A program made the position numbers and the translations under genes. Below the pieces are notes generated by a model. It saw only the letters and a program-made list of their open reading frames with translations, made no database searches and had not been told where the DNA came from. A stretch of 64,000 nt of DNA from Planctomycetota bacterium (lineage in GTDB: Bacteria; Planctomycetota; UBA1135; GCA-002686595), in the NCBI GenBank assembly GCA_947484275.1, contig CANKOY010000008.1, positions 1 through 64,000 of the forward strand, in the 5' to 3' direction. Shown in pieces: positions 26,987-34,687 of the stretch. Position 1 is the first letter of the stretch. Each line of letters starts with the position of its first letter.

Positions 26987-27063
26987 GCACCCATAGCTCA
27001 ATTGGATAGAGCATCTGACTACGGATCAGAAGGTTATAGGTTCGATTCCTATTGGGTGTACCA
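26987..27063 (+). tRNA. tRNA-Arg (anticodon ACG)
   Basis: 77 nt including an encoded CCA (27061-27063). The acceptor stem gcaccca pairs with tgggtgt (one G-U at the end). The anticodon stem tctga/tcaga holds loop ctacgga with anticodon ACG at 27021-27023. The T loop ttcgatt is standard. A34 of this tRNA is the substrate of TadA, which makes inosine so that CGU, CGC and CGA are read; the tadA gene is the next gene downstream. Confidence 0.97.
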
Positions 27064-27125
27064 CTCTCAGGCGCGCGGCCGCCGGACCCCTAGGGATCCA
27101 GCACCGCGCGCGGATTTCCCGAAAC

Positions 27126-27674
27126 GTGTCGCAGGGTGACCCCAAGAAGTCGCACGCGCGCGCGCCAGAGGGACCTCGCGACGAGCCCGTCGCAGGCGGC
27201 GCCCCGGCTTTGGACGATGCCCACTGGATGGGACTCGCCCTGGAGCAGGCCCACCTGGCGCGCGCGGCAGACGAGGTCCCGATCGGCGCCGTGGTGGTTC
27301 TTGGGGGCCAGGTGATCGCCAGGGGTTACAACCAGACCCGCGGCGGAATGGACCCGACGGCTCACGCCGAAATGGTCGCCATCTCCGCCGCTGCCCGTAC
27401 GATCCAGGCCAACCGCCTGGTCGGCGCGACCATCTTCACGACGGTCGAGCCGTGCTTCATGTGCGCGGGCGCCCTGCTGCACGCCCGGATTGCCCGGGTG
27501 GTGTGGGGCGTACGCGACCCGAAGTTCGGCGGCTGCGCTTCGCTCGGGCAGGTCCTGAGCGACCCGCGGCTCAACCACCGGGCGCAGATCACGGAGGGCG
27601 TGCGTGCCGACGAGGCGCGAGCGCTGCTCCAGACGTTCTTTCGCGAGAAGCGCGCGGCTCCGCCGAGCGCCTGA
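27126..27674 (+). CDS. tadA: tRNA-specific adenosine deaminase
   Basis: 182 aa from GTG 27126; an internal ATG at 27228 would give 148 aa, also acceptable for the family. Deaminase motifs are complete: zinc ligand and general base H80-A-E82 (TAHAEMVAI) and PC110-x2-C113 (VEPCFMCAGALLHARI). GVRDPKFGGCASLGQVLSD and the C-terminal ALLQTFFREKR are typical. The enzyme converts A34 to inosine in tRNA-Arg(ACG), whose gene lies 62 bp upstream. It is followed by tRNA-Ser genes, SRP RNA and dnaX. Confidence 0.95.
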   Translation: MSQGDPKKSHARAPEGPRDEPVAGGAPALDDAHWMGLALEQAHLARAADEVPIGAVVVLGGQVIARGYNQTRGGMDPTAHAEMVAISAAARTIQANRLVGATIFTTVEPCFMCAGALLHARIARVVWGVRDPKFGGCASLGQVLSDPRLNHRAQITEGVRADEARALLQTFFREKRAAPPSA

Positions 27675-27694
27675 CTCGCCATCACCAAAGATCA

Positions 27695-27784
27695 GGAGAG
27701 GTGCCAGAGTGGCCGAATGGACTGGTTTCGAAAACCAGCATATCCGCAAGGGTATCCAGGGTTCGAATCCCTGCCTCTCCGCCA
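27695..27784 (+). tRNA. tRNA-Ser (anticodon CGA)
   Basis: 90 nt with an encoded CCA. Acceptor ggagagg/cctctcc, long variable arm (catatccgcaagggtatcc region) typical of serine tRNAs. The anticodon stem ctggt/accag encloses ttcgaaa with CGA at 27729-27731. Confidence 0.96.
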
Positions 27785-27814
27785 GTTTCGGGGCAGGTGT
27801 CGACCTGACCCGTA

Positions 27815-27904
27815 GGAGAGGTGTCCGAGTGGCTTAAGGAGCACGCTTGGAAAGCGTGTATGTGGGAAACTGCAACGAGGGTTCGAATCCCTCCCTCTCC
27901 GCCA
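27815..27904 (+). tRNA. tRNA-Ser (anticodon GGA)
   Basis: 90 nt with an encoded CCA. Same acceptor ggagagg/cctctcc as the preceding tRNA-Ser. Anticodon stem cacgc/gcgtg encloses ttggaaa with GGA at 27849-27851, and there is a long variable arm. It lies 30 bp after the first serine tRNA; a short caggt-gtcg-acctg hairpin lies between them. Confidence 0.96.
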
Positions 27905-27946
27905 ACTTCCGCGCGCCGACGGGCGCGCCGCTGACAACACGAATTT

Positions 27947-28068
27947 CGAATCCGGCAGTGGGTCCGGTACAGCGCGATGGCTCCAGCACGAACCGGGTCA
28001 GGCCGGGAACGGAGCAGCCCTAAGCGCAGGGATCCATGCGAGCTGGCCCGGGCCCACTGGCGGATTCG
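27947..28068 (+). ncRNA. ffs: Signal recognition particle RNA (small bacterial type)
   Basis: The domain IV core is clear: ccgggtcaggccgggaac followed by ggagcagccc, matching the GGUCAGG / GGAA / GCAGCC Ffh-binding loop. The ends pair almost perfectly over about 21 nt (cgaatccggcagtgggtccgg from 27947 with its complement ending at 28068), giving a single long helix as expected for a 4.5S-like RNA of about 120 nt. Exact ends are estimated from this pairing. It binds Ffh and targets nascent membrane proteins to SecY. Confidence 0.9.
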
Positions 28069-28070
28069 AG

Positions 28071-28178
28071 TGCGGAGTCAGGTGAATTCGTCCGGGGTTG
28101 CGGTGCTCGGCGCGCAGGCTGCCTGAGCCACCCGCGCCCCGAGCACCGCAACCCCGGACGAACTCACCCGACTCCGTA
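28071..28178. repeat. Long inverted repeat (40-bp arms) between SRP RNA and dnaX
   Basis: Left arm 28071-28110 and right arm 28139-28178 are complementary at 37 of 40 positions, with a 24-bp uninterrupted block ending at ttgcggtgctcgg. The loop is 28 nt. It begins 3 bp after SRP RNA and ends 10 bp before the dnaX ATG. The fold may terminate SRP RNA, protect its 3' end or control dnaX. The end of the right arm overlaps a -10-like TATACT. Confidence 0.85.
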
Positions 28179-28182
28179 TACT
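28155..28182 (+). promoter_or_regulatory. Candidate -35/-10 for dnaX
   Basis: CGGACG (28155-28160), 16 bp, TATACT (28177-28182), then 6 nt to the dnaX ATG. The -10 is good and the -35 weak. If active, dnaX mRNA would be leaderless. Confidence 0.35.
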
Positions 28183-28188
28183 CCGTCC

Positions 28189-29856
28189 ATGTCGTACCTG
28201 GTTCTCGCTCGCAAGTACCGCCCGCGCACGTTCGCCGAGGTCGCCGGGCAGGAGCTGCTGACGAAGACGCTTCAGGGCGCGATTCGCGAGGGGCGCGTCG
28301 GTCACGCCTACCTGTTCACGGGCCCGCGCGGCACTGGCAAGACCACCAGCGCGCGCGTTTTCGCCAAGGCGCTCAATTGCGAGCGCGGCCCCACCAGCGA
28401 TCCCTGTGGCGAGTGCGAGCGCTGTCGGGCCGTGGATTCGGGCAGCGACGTGGACGTGGTCGAGATCGACGCGGCTTCGAACACAGGCGTCGAGAACATC
28501 CGCGATTTGCGCGAACAGGCTGCGTACACGCCGATGCGCGCGCGCTTCAAGATCTTCATTGTCGATGAAGTCCACATGCTCTCGAAGGGGGCGTTCAACG
28601 CGCTGCTCAAGACGCTCGAGGAGCCGCCGCCCCACGTCAAGTTCCTGTTCGCGACCACGGAACTGAACAAGGTCCCCGACACGATTCTCTCCCGCTGTCA
28701 GGTCATGCGGCTGTCGCTGTTCAGTGAGGAATTGATCGCGCAGCGCCTGACGCAAATCCTGCAGTTGGAGAAAGTCGAGGCCGGTCCGGGAGTGGTCGAG
28801 GGCTTGGCACGGCTGGCGCGCGGATCGATGCGCGACGCGTTGTCGGTCACAGATCAGTTGCTGGCCCTGGTGGGTGCTGCGCCCACGGTCCAGGACGTCG
28901 CGCGACTTGCGGGCGCCAGCGCTGCAAGCGACGCGCAAGCACTGCTAGAGGCGATTCTGGCCCACGACGGCGCCGCGGCCCTGGAGATTCTCGGCCCCGC
29001 GGAGGGCGACGAGAACGATTGGATCGACGGACTGCTGCGCGAATTGCGCGGCGCGCTGCTGATCGCCGTGTGCAAGGAAGACTCCGGGCTGAGCGCAGAT
29101 TTCGCCTCGGACCGCGAGCGTCTAACGCGCATTGGCTCGGCCCTGGGAGCCGAACGCCTGCAGATCTGGATGGAGGACTTGCTTGCCGCGCGCGAGCGGA
29201 TGGAGCGCGCACCGAGTTTGGCGCGCACGGTGCTCGAACTGGCACTCTTGGAGCTGTGCCGCGACGAGCGCAGCTTGCCCCTGTCTGTCCTGGTGGCGCG
29301 CCTGGCGGCCCTCGAGCAACGGCTCGGCGCAGCCCCGCAATCAACTGCAACGGACACGGGTCCGGGCCGGCCGCCGCGTCCGGAAGTGCCGCGTCCCGTG
29401 GCGGCGCCCGCAGCGGCCGCGACGCAAGCTCCGGCGCCACAGCCCGCGACGCCTCCACAGGCGCGGTCCATTGCGATCGTGCCGAGCCTTGCACCGCGCA
29501 GCTCCGCGGCTCCAAATCGAGCCGCCATGGGCATCAAACCTGCCTGGGAGGGCTTCTTGAGGCTTGTACGGGGCGCGGATCCGGCCCTGTGCGCGCTGCT
29601 GGAGCGCCGCGGACAACTCGTAGACATCAGCTCCCAGCGCGTTCGCATTCAGCTGCGTCAGCTCAATTCCAACGAGCGCGAACTGCTTGCGGCGCCCGAT
29701 GTGGGCGCTCGCTGCGCAAAATTCTTCGAAGCTGTGCTCGGCGAATTGCCGACAGTCGTGCTCGAGGACGTCGCCAAGGGCCAGCCGGGAGATCAGGACG
29801 AATTCACGCGCAAGGTCGTGGAACTTTTCGACGGCAAGATCGAGGACAAGTCATGA
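28189..29856 (+). CDS. dnaX: DNA polymerase III subunit tau/gamma
   Basis: 555 aa from ATG 28189 (MSYLVLARKYRPRTFAEVAG). Clamp-loader ATPase: Walker A GPRGTGKTT (45-53), four zinc cysteines C64, C73, C76, C79, Walker B IVDEVHMLSKGAFNALLKTL and sensor region FLFATTELNKVPDTILSRCQ. A Pro/Ala-rich linker (about 375-440) leads to a tau-type C-terminus that would contact DnaE. No obvious A-rich slippery heptamer for gamma frameshifting was seen. It is followed by ybaB with a 4-bp overlap and then recR, a widely conserved order. Confidence 0.96.
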   Translation: MSYLVLARKYRPRTFAEVAGQELLTKTLQGAIREGRVGHAYLFTGPRGTGKTTSARVFAKALNCERGPTSDPCGECERCRAVDSGSDVDVVEIDAASNTGVENIRDLREQAAYTPMRARFKIFIVDEVHMLSKGAFNALLKTLEEPPPHVKFLFATTELNKVPDTILSRCQVMRLSLFSEELIAQRLTQILQLEKVEAGPGVVEGLARLARGSMRDALSVTDQLLALVGAAPTVQDVARLAGASAASDAQALLEAILAHDGAAALEILGPAEGDENDWIDGLLRELRGALLIAVCKEDSGLSADFASDRERLTRIGSALGAERLQIWMEDLLAARERMERAPSLARTVLELALLELCRDERSLPLSVLVARLAALEQRLGAAPQSTATDTGPGRPPRPEVPRPVAAPAAAATQAPAPQPATPPQARSIAIVPSLAPRSSAAPNRAAMGIKPAWEGFLRLVRGADPALCALLERRGQLVDISSQRVRIQLRQLNSNERELLAAPDVGARCAKFFEAVLGELPTVVLEDVAKGQPGDQDEFTRKVVELFDGKIEDKS

Positions 29857-30176
29857 GCGGAACCTTCGGTGAAATGGGCAGCCTGCTCAAGCAGGCCCAG
29901 GAAATGCAGCGTGAACTCGATCGCGTGCGCACGGAGTTGCGCGAGAAGCTCTTCGAGGGCAGCGCCGGCGGTGGCGTGGTCAAGATTTGGGTCACCGGCG
30001 ACCGGCAGATCTCTAAGGTCGAGATTTCCCCCGAGGTTTTCGCCGCGGGGAACAAGCAGGTGCTCGAGGAAATGCTGCTCGCCGCCCTGCGAGATGGCAT
30101 CGGTCGCGCGACGCGCCACGCCGAGGAAAGTCTTGCGAAAGTCACCGGCGGAATGAAGTTGCCCGGACTGTTCTGA
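29853..30176 (+). CDS. ybaB: YbaB/EbfC family nucleoid-associated protein
   Basis: 107 aa from ATG 29853, which overlaps the dnaX stop (ATGA). FGEMGSLLKQAQEMQRELDR, GGGVVKIWVTGDRQISKVEI and the ending MKLPGLF are typical. Members form DNA-binding dimers. The dnaX-ybaB-recR arrangement is conserved across phyla. Confidence 0.93.
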   Translation: MSGTFGEMGSLLKQAQEMQRELDRVRTELREKLFEGSAGGGVVKIWVTGDRQISKVEISPEVFAAGNKQVLEEMLLAALRDGIGRATRHAEESLAKVTGGMKLPGLF

Positions 30177-30189
30177 ACGGATCCGCGCC

Positions 30190-30822
30190 GTGGCCTATCC
30201 CAAGTCGCTGGAGCAATTGGTCGAAGCCTTCGAGCGCTTCCCCGGCGTCGGACGGCGCACAGCGGAGCGCCTGGCGTTTCACGTCTTGCGCGATCCCGAG
30301 GCGCGGCTGCTGTCGGGGGCAATCGAGCGCGCAGTCGCGACGACCAGGATTTGTGGAGTGTGCTTCAACGTCTCCGAACGCGATCCCTGCGGCATCTGTT
30401 CGAACGAGGAGCGCGACAGCACCACCATCTGTGTGGTCGAGGAGCCCCGCGATGTCGAGGCCTTCGAACGCGCCGGTGTGTACCGCGGTCGCTACCACGT
30501 CTTGATGGGCTCGCTCAATCCGGCCGAGGGCTCGGAGGCCGCACAGCTGTCGGTGGAGGCCTTGGCGCGCCGCGTGCGGCTCGCGCCGCCCGCTGAGGTA
30601 ATTCTCGCCACGGATCCCGACGCTGAGGGTGAAGCGACCGCATTGCTTGTGCTCGAGACCCTGGAGCGCGATGCGCGCGAGGACCAGCGCTCGCCGGTGC
30701 GAGTGACGCGCCTGGCGCGCGGGATGCCCGCGGGCAGCGCCATCGAGTATTTGCACCGCGGGGTGCTCGAGGATGCCCTTGAGCAGCGCCGGGCCCTGCG
30801 CCTCAAGCCGCCGCCGAAGTGA
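30190..30822 (+). CDS. recR: Recombination mediator protein RecR
   Basis: 210 aa from GTG. HhH region LVEAFERFPGVGRRTAERLA (10-29), C4 zinc finger C55-x2-C58 and C67-x2-C70, then the Toprim domain with CVVEEPRDVEAFERAG and YHVLMGSLNPAEG and ILATDPDAEGEATA. RecR loads RecA at gaps with RecO or RecF, which are not in this window. Its stop overlaps the upstream GTG candidate for rpoN. Confidence 0.95.
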   Translation: MAYPKSLEQLVEAFERFPGVGRRTAERLAFHVLRDPEARLLSGAIERAVATTRICGVCFNVSERDPCGICSNEERDSTTICVVEEPRDVEAFERAGVYRGRYHVLMGSLNPAEGSEAAQLSVEALARRVRLAPPAEVILATDPDAEGEATALLVLETLERDAREDQRSPVRVTRLARGMPAGSAIEYLHRGVLEDALEQRRALRLKPPPK

Positions 30823-30878
30823 ACCCCGGCCCCGGCGCGGTCCTTAACCTGCCCCGGGATCCGGTCGATAGCGCACCC

Positions 30879-32237
30879 ATGGCGAAATTCGCTCTGGGAG
30901 CTTCGATGCAGCAGTCGCTCGGGCAGCACATGCAGCTTTTGCCGCGCATGTTGCAAGCCATTGAAGTGCTGCAGCTCTCTCGCGAGGAACTGGAAGCCTG
31001 GGTCGTGCAGGCGGTGGGGGAAAACGAGGCCCTGAGTCTCGATCTGGCCGGGGAGCGCGGCCTGTCGAGCGACTTCCAAGGTGGGAGCACACTCGGCCCG
31101 CGCGGCACGCGCCAGGACTCCGAGCGACACGCCGCGTTCCTTGAGAGTCAACCTGACCGCGGGCAGACCTTGGCCGAGCGAATCGAGGAGCACTTGGCAG
31201 TGCTCGACCTCGGGCCCGATGAAATGCGTTGGCTGCGACTCTTGCTGGAGGCCTTGGACCCGAACGGTTGGCTGGCCCAGTCGGACGAACAGTTGCTGGC
31301 CGAAGCGCTGGCCCTAGGGCTGGACGGCGGGGCCGCACAATTGGGTGCGGCGCGCGAGCGTCTGCGCAATCTGGATCCCCGCGGACTTGGGGCGCGCGGT
31401 CCGCTCGAGGCGATGCTCTTCCAACTCGAGGACGACGATCCCGACCGCGACGGGATTTCGGCGCTGCTCTTCACGCACCTGGACGACCTGGCGCGCAACA
31501 AACTGCCGCAAGTCGCGCGCGCCATGGGCATCGAGATCCCAGAACTCGAGCGCTTGGTGTCGCGCCTGGGCACTCTGAATCCGCGGCCCGCCGCGGAACT
31601 CTCTGGCGAGCTTTCACCCGCGATCGTGCCCGACATCGAAGTCGAACGGCGCGGCCAGGCCTTCGAAGTCACGCTCAACGGCAACTCCACGCCGGTGGTG
31701 ACGATCGATCCTTCGATCGAGGCCATGTCCAAGGACCGCGCGAGCCCCACGCCAGTGCGCCGCTACCTGCGCGACAAGCTCGAGCGCGCGCGTTCCGTGC
31801 TGGAGGCCCTGGAAATGCGCCGCGCCACCCTGGGCCGCATCGGTGCCAAACTCTTCGAACATCAAAGCGCGTTCCTCGAACAGGGCCCGGGCCACCTTGT
31901 TCCCCTGCGCATGACCGACCTGGCCCAGGAACTCGGCATTCACGTCTCCACGGTCAGTCGCGCCGTCGCGGGCAAGCACGCCCAGACCCCCTGGGGCATC
32001 CTGCCCCTGCGGCATTTCTTTCAGGCCGCGTCCGGAGGAGAGGAACGCGCGCGCGAGGACGTGCGCGAACTCGTCCGCGGCGAGTTTGCCGCAGAGAATT
32101 CGGCCACGCCGCTCTCGGACGACGACGTGGTCGCGCGCATGCGCGAGCGCGGTTTCGACCTGGCGCGCCGCACCGTGGCCAAATACCGCCAAGAATTGGA
32201 CATCCCCAGTTCCTACCGCCGCCGCCGATACGCCTGA
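30879..32237 (+). CDS. rpoN: RNA polymerase sigma-54 factor
   Basis: 452 aa from ATG 30879. An in-frame GTG at 30819 overlapping the recR stop would add 20 residues, but sigma-54 proteins begin at the Gln/Leu-rich activator-interacting region, here SMQQSLGQHMQLLPRMLQAI and EVLQLSREELEAWV. The core-binding domain follows, and the -24-binding RpoN box is ARRTVAKYRQEL (near 433-444) before the C-terminal SSYRRRRYA. It requires AAA+ activators; none is encoded here. Downstream lie truA, hpf, ptsN and an HPr gene, close to the classical rpoN-hpf-ptsN-ptsO neighbourhood. Confidence 0.95.
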   Translation: MAKFALGASMQQSLGQHMQLLPRMLQAIEVLQLSREELEAWVVQAVGENEALSLDLAGERGLSSDFQGGSTLGPRGTRQDSERHAAFLESQPDRGQTLAERIEEHLAVLDLGPDEMRWLRLLLEALDPNGWLAQSDEQLLAEALALGLDGGAAQLGAARERLRNLDPRGLGARGPLEAMLFQLEDDDPDRDGISALLFTHLDDLARNKLPQVARAMGIEIPELERLVSRLGTLNPRPAAELSGELSPAIVPDIEVERRGQAFEVTLNGNSTPVVTIDPSIEAMSKDRASPTPVRRYLRDKLERARSVLEALEMRRATLGRIGAKLFEHQSAFLEQGPGHLVPLRMTDLAQELGIHVSTVSRAVAGKHAQTPWGILPLRHFFQAASGGEERAREDVRELVRGEFAAENSATPLSDDDVVARMRERGFDLARRTVAKYRQELDIPSSYRRRRYA

Positions 32238-32334
32238 GCTCGCTGCGCGCGGATTTTCCAGCGCAGGCGGAGCAGGACGTCTGGGATTCGCGCTCAAGAA
32301 CCCGGGGCGGACACTACTCTGGCGCGCCCTTGCC

Positions 32335-33132
32335 ATGCGCAACGTCCGCGCCCTGATCTCCTACGACGGTTCCAAGTTCTTCGGCTGGCAACGCCAGGAG
32401 GGCTTCTACTCCGTTCAACAGGCGATGGAGGAGGCTCTCGCCGCCCTGACCGGACAGACGGTGGTCGTCCATGGTTCCAGCCGCACCGACAGCGGCGTTC
32501 ACGCCCTGGGGCAGGTGGCGCACTTTCGCGTCGACACGCGCATCACGGACGAGCGCCTGCGCCACGCGCTCAATTTCCATTTGTCGGAGGGTGTGGCTAT
32601 CAGGCGTCTGGAAACTGCGCCCGAGGATTTTCACGCGCGCTTTTCAGCGCTGGGCAAGCGCTATATGTACGCGGTCCGCACAACGCGTTTCCGCTCGCCC
32701 TTCGGCCCGACCTTGGCGCACTGGGTCCCGCAACCACTGAATCTTCAGGCGATGCGCGAGGCCGCGAGCGTGCTGCGCGGGCGCCACGACTTTGGCGCCT
32801 TCGCGACCTCGGGCAGTCCGCGCTCATCGAACGTGAGGACGCTGCGTTCCTTGCACTTCATCGCGCGTCACGAGCGCCTCGCTCTTGTGGTCGAGGGCGA
32901 CGGTTTTCTCTACAACATGGTGCGCACGATCGCCGGCACGCTCATCGAAGTCGGCAAGGGCTCCCTGGCGCCCGCGGACATGGCGCGCATCCTCGCCAGT
33001 CGCGATCGCAGTGAGGCGGGCCCCACAGCTCCGCCCGGGGGCCTGTACCTGGTGTCGGTGCGCTACCCCGAGCGCATTTTTCGCGGTCGCGATCGAGCCG
33101 GCAGGGGCGCGCCTGGAGTCTTCGCGCACTGA
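32335..33132 (+). CDS. truA: tRNA pseudouridine(38-40) synthase
   Basis: 265 aa from ATG 32335 (MRNVRALISYDGSKFFGWQR). The catalytic aspartate lies in SSRTDSGVHALGQVAHF, and DFGAFATSG and the C-terminal FLYNMVRTIAGTLIEVGKG are family signatures. It modifies U38-U40 of tRNA anticodon stem-loops. It intrudes between rpoN (97 bp upstream) and hpf. An in-frame extension upstream to 32086 lies inside rpoN and is rejected. Confidence 0.94.
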   Translation: MRNVRALISYDGSKFFGWQRQEGFYSVQQAMEEALAALTGQTVVVHGSSRTDSGVHALGQVAHFRVDTRITDERLRHALNFHLSEGVAIRRLETAPEDFHARFSALGKRYMYAVRTTRFRSPFGPTLAHWVPQPLNLQAMREAASVLRGRHDFGAFATSGSPRSSNVRTLRSLHFIARHERLALVVEGDGFLYNMVRTIAGTLIEVGKGSLAPADMARILASRDRSEAGPTAPPGGLYLVSVRYPERIFRGRDRAGRGAPGVFAH

Positions 33133-33135
33133 GCT

Positions 33136-33231
33136 GGCGCTGTCGCCGGGGCTTGACCGAGCGCGCGCGGCGTTCCAAGGTAGGGTCCAGGTTCGGACGA
33201 GCGCGTTCGGTCAAGCCCCGGCCACAGCGCC
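33136..33231. repeat. Inverted repeat (30-bp arms) between truA and hpf
   Basis: Left arm 33136-33165 and right arm 33202-33231 match at 28 of 30 positions, with a 16-bp uninterrupted block (gccggggcttgaccga); the loop is 36 nt. It starts 3 bp after the truA stop and ends 100 bp before hpf. It may be a terminator for truA or a regulatory RNA fold. It resembles the dnaX-upstream repeat in architecture but not in sequence. Confidence 0.8.
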
Positions 33232-33331
33232 GTTCGGTGCAGCTGCGTGCACGGCTCGAGCCTTCCGCATCTCGCCCCCTCGGCTGCGCCGGACGGGGCT
33301 CACAACGCGACCCTGGAACAGGAGGATCAGC

Positions 33332-33649
33332 ATGAAGACACTCGTTTCCGCCACACACCGCGCGTACTCCGGTCGAGTGCGCGATGCCGTCGAGGCCAAG
33401 TTGGCGCTCTTGGGCAAGTACTTCGACCGCATCCTCTCCGTGCGGGCGCTTTTGGACCGCCAAAACGACGTGCATCGAGTGGAGCTTGTGGCGCACGTTG
33501 GCCGCGGCGCGACCCTGGTGGTGGATGCCAGTTCCGACACATTTGACCTGGCGCTCGACCAGGCGTTGACGCGGATGAAGTCCCTCTTGACCCGCCACAA
33601 GCGTCGCCTTGTCCAGCGTCACCGCCGCGTGAAGAAGCCGAACCGCTGA
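33332..33649 (+). CDS. hpf: Ribosome hibernation-promoting factor, short form
   Basis: 105 aa from ATG 33332, with a full AGGAGG Shine-Dalgarno at about 33320. KTLVSATHRAYSGRVRDAVE, KLALLGKYFDRILSVRALLD and a C-terminal amphipathic helix with DQALTRMKSLLTRHKRR match the HPF/YfiA fold. Short forms promote or stabilise 100S dimers together with RMF or act like YfiA. Proximity to rpoN and ptsN is a recurrent arrangement. The strong Shine-Dalgarno contrasts with most other genes here. Confidence 0.88.
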   Translation: MKTLVSATHRAYSGRVRDAVEAKLALLGKYFDRILSVRALLDRQNDVHRVELVAHVGRGATLVVDASSDTFDLALDQALTRMKSLLTRHKRRLVQRHRRVKKPNR

Positions 33650-33668
33650 ACGGCCCCATGTCACGGGT

Positions 33669-33689
33669 CGCCGCGCAGATCGCGCGGCG
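33669..33689 (+). terminator. Hairpin between hpf and ptsN
   Basis: Perfect 8-bp stem cgccgcgc (33669-33676) and gcgcggcg (33682-33689), loop agatc, 20 bp after hpf. No T-run follows. It could attenuate between hpf and ptsN. Confidence 0.4.
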
Positions 33690-33725
33690 TGCGCATTCGC
33701 CGTCGCCGTGGTAGTTTCTCTGGCT

Positions 33726-34229
33726 ATGCTCAGCCCGGAACGGACCCGCATCGACTTTTCCCAGCAATACAAGCCCGCGGCCTGCAGTGTTTCGCTCTCG
33801 GCGGGAACGAAGGAAGAGTGCCTGCGGGAGCTGGCGCAACTCCTGGTGGACGCCGAGCAATTGCCGAAGCGTCAGGTCGCCCCGCTGCAGGCTGCGTTCC
33901 TCGAGCGCGAGCGAGTGGCCTCCACGGGCGTCGGCGCGGGCGTGGCGATTCCGCACGTGAAGCTCGGCGCCGTGAAAGAGACGGTGCTCGGCTTCGGTGT
34001 GCACAAGAAAGGTGTCGAGTGGTCCGCGGTCGATGGCGAGCCCGCCCACATTTTCTTTGTGGTGGTTCGGCCTGCGGCCGCCAGTGGCCTGCACGACCCC
34101 CGGCGCCATCTGGAGCTGATGCAGTGGATTGCCCACCTAGCTCGCGTTCAGGACTTCCGGCGCTTCGCCCTGGCGGCCCAGAGCGGCAAGGAACTGGTGG
34201 AGTTGTTGCGCGAGATGGCTCAGGCTTGA
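33726..34229 (+). CDS. ptsN: PTS IIA (nitrogen-type) protein
   Basis: 167 aa from ATG 33726 (a GTG at 33708 is an alternative). The EIIA fructose/mannitol-type fold is recognised by CLRELAQLLVDAEQLPKRQV, VASTGVGAGVAIPHVKLGAV with the phosphorylatable histidine in PHVKL, and FFVVVRPAAASGLHD with HLELMQWIAHLARVQDFRRF. PtsN proteins are usually regulatory, phosphorylated through HPr/NPr. The HPr-like gene is next downstream. No EI gene is in the window. Confidence 0.88.
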   Translation: MLSPERTRIDFSQQYKPAACSVSLSAGTKEECLRELAQLLVDAEQLPKRQVAPLQAAFLERERVASTGVGAGVAIPHVKLGAVKETVLGFGVHKKGVEWSAVDGEPAHIFFVVVRPAAASGLHDPRRHLELMQWIAHLARVQDFRRFALAAQSGKELVELLREMAQA

Positions 34230-34275
34230 GTCCAGTGGCCGCGAGCGGCACTTGCGAGCAGTTGAACCCCCAGGC

Positions 34276-34560
34276 GTGACTGATCCCGAAAAAGCTCAGG
34301 GCAGCGCCATCGTGGTCAATTCGCGCGGCATGCATGCGCGCCCCTGCCACGCGCTCGTCCGCATTGCCCTTGGTTTCCAGGGCGACGTCGTGGTGGCCTG
34401 TGCCGGTCGGCGTGCCAACGCCAAGAGCATCCTGGACCTGATGACCCTTTCCGCGGGCCACGGCAGCCGCCTGGAATTCCAGGCCAGCGGCCCGGATGCC
34501 CCAGCTCTGGTCCGCTCACTAGTGGGACTGGTCGAGTCGGGTTTTCAAGAGACCGACTAA
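34276..34560 (+). CDS. HPr-like phosphocarrier protein (NPr type)
   Basis: 94 aa from GTG 34276; a TTG at 34252 would add 8 residues. IVVNSRGMHARPCHALVRIA contains the active-site histidine (MHARP). ANAKSILDLMTLSAGHGSRL holds a serine at the position phosphorylated by HPr kinase in other bacteria. It lies 46 bp after ptsN, consistent with a PTS-Ntr phosphorelay (ptsO-like) next to rpoN. HPr kinase and enzyme I are not in view. Confidence 0.88.
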   Translation: MTDPEKAQGSAIVVNSRGMHARPCHALVRIALGFQGDVVVACAGRRANAKSILDLMTLSAGHGSRLEFQASGPDAPALVRSLVGLVESGFQETD

Positions 34561-34687
34561 ACCCCAGACGGGGACCCGTCCGAAGGTCTAGCCGCCACCG
34601 GGGGATTCCCCTCCGGGGTCGTAGGCAGCCCTACCGCAACGCGGGCGTGCGGCCCTCGCCACCAGTTCCCTTGCGTGGGGTGCGGCT

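Noticed and set aside
26829-27014. Upstream extension of the carbamoyltransferase frame
   Set aside because: It overlaps tRNA-Arg and its promoter on the opposite strand; the family N-terminus fits the ATG at 26828.
28036-28188. Upstream in-frame extension of dnaX
   Set aside because: It would translate SRP RNA and the inverted repeat; DnaX homologues start at the MSYLVLARKYRP-type sequence at 28189.
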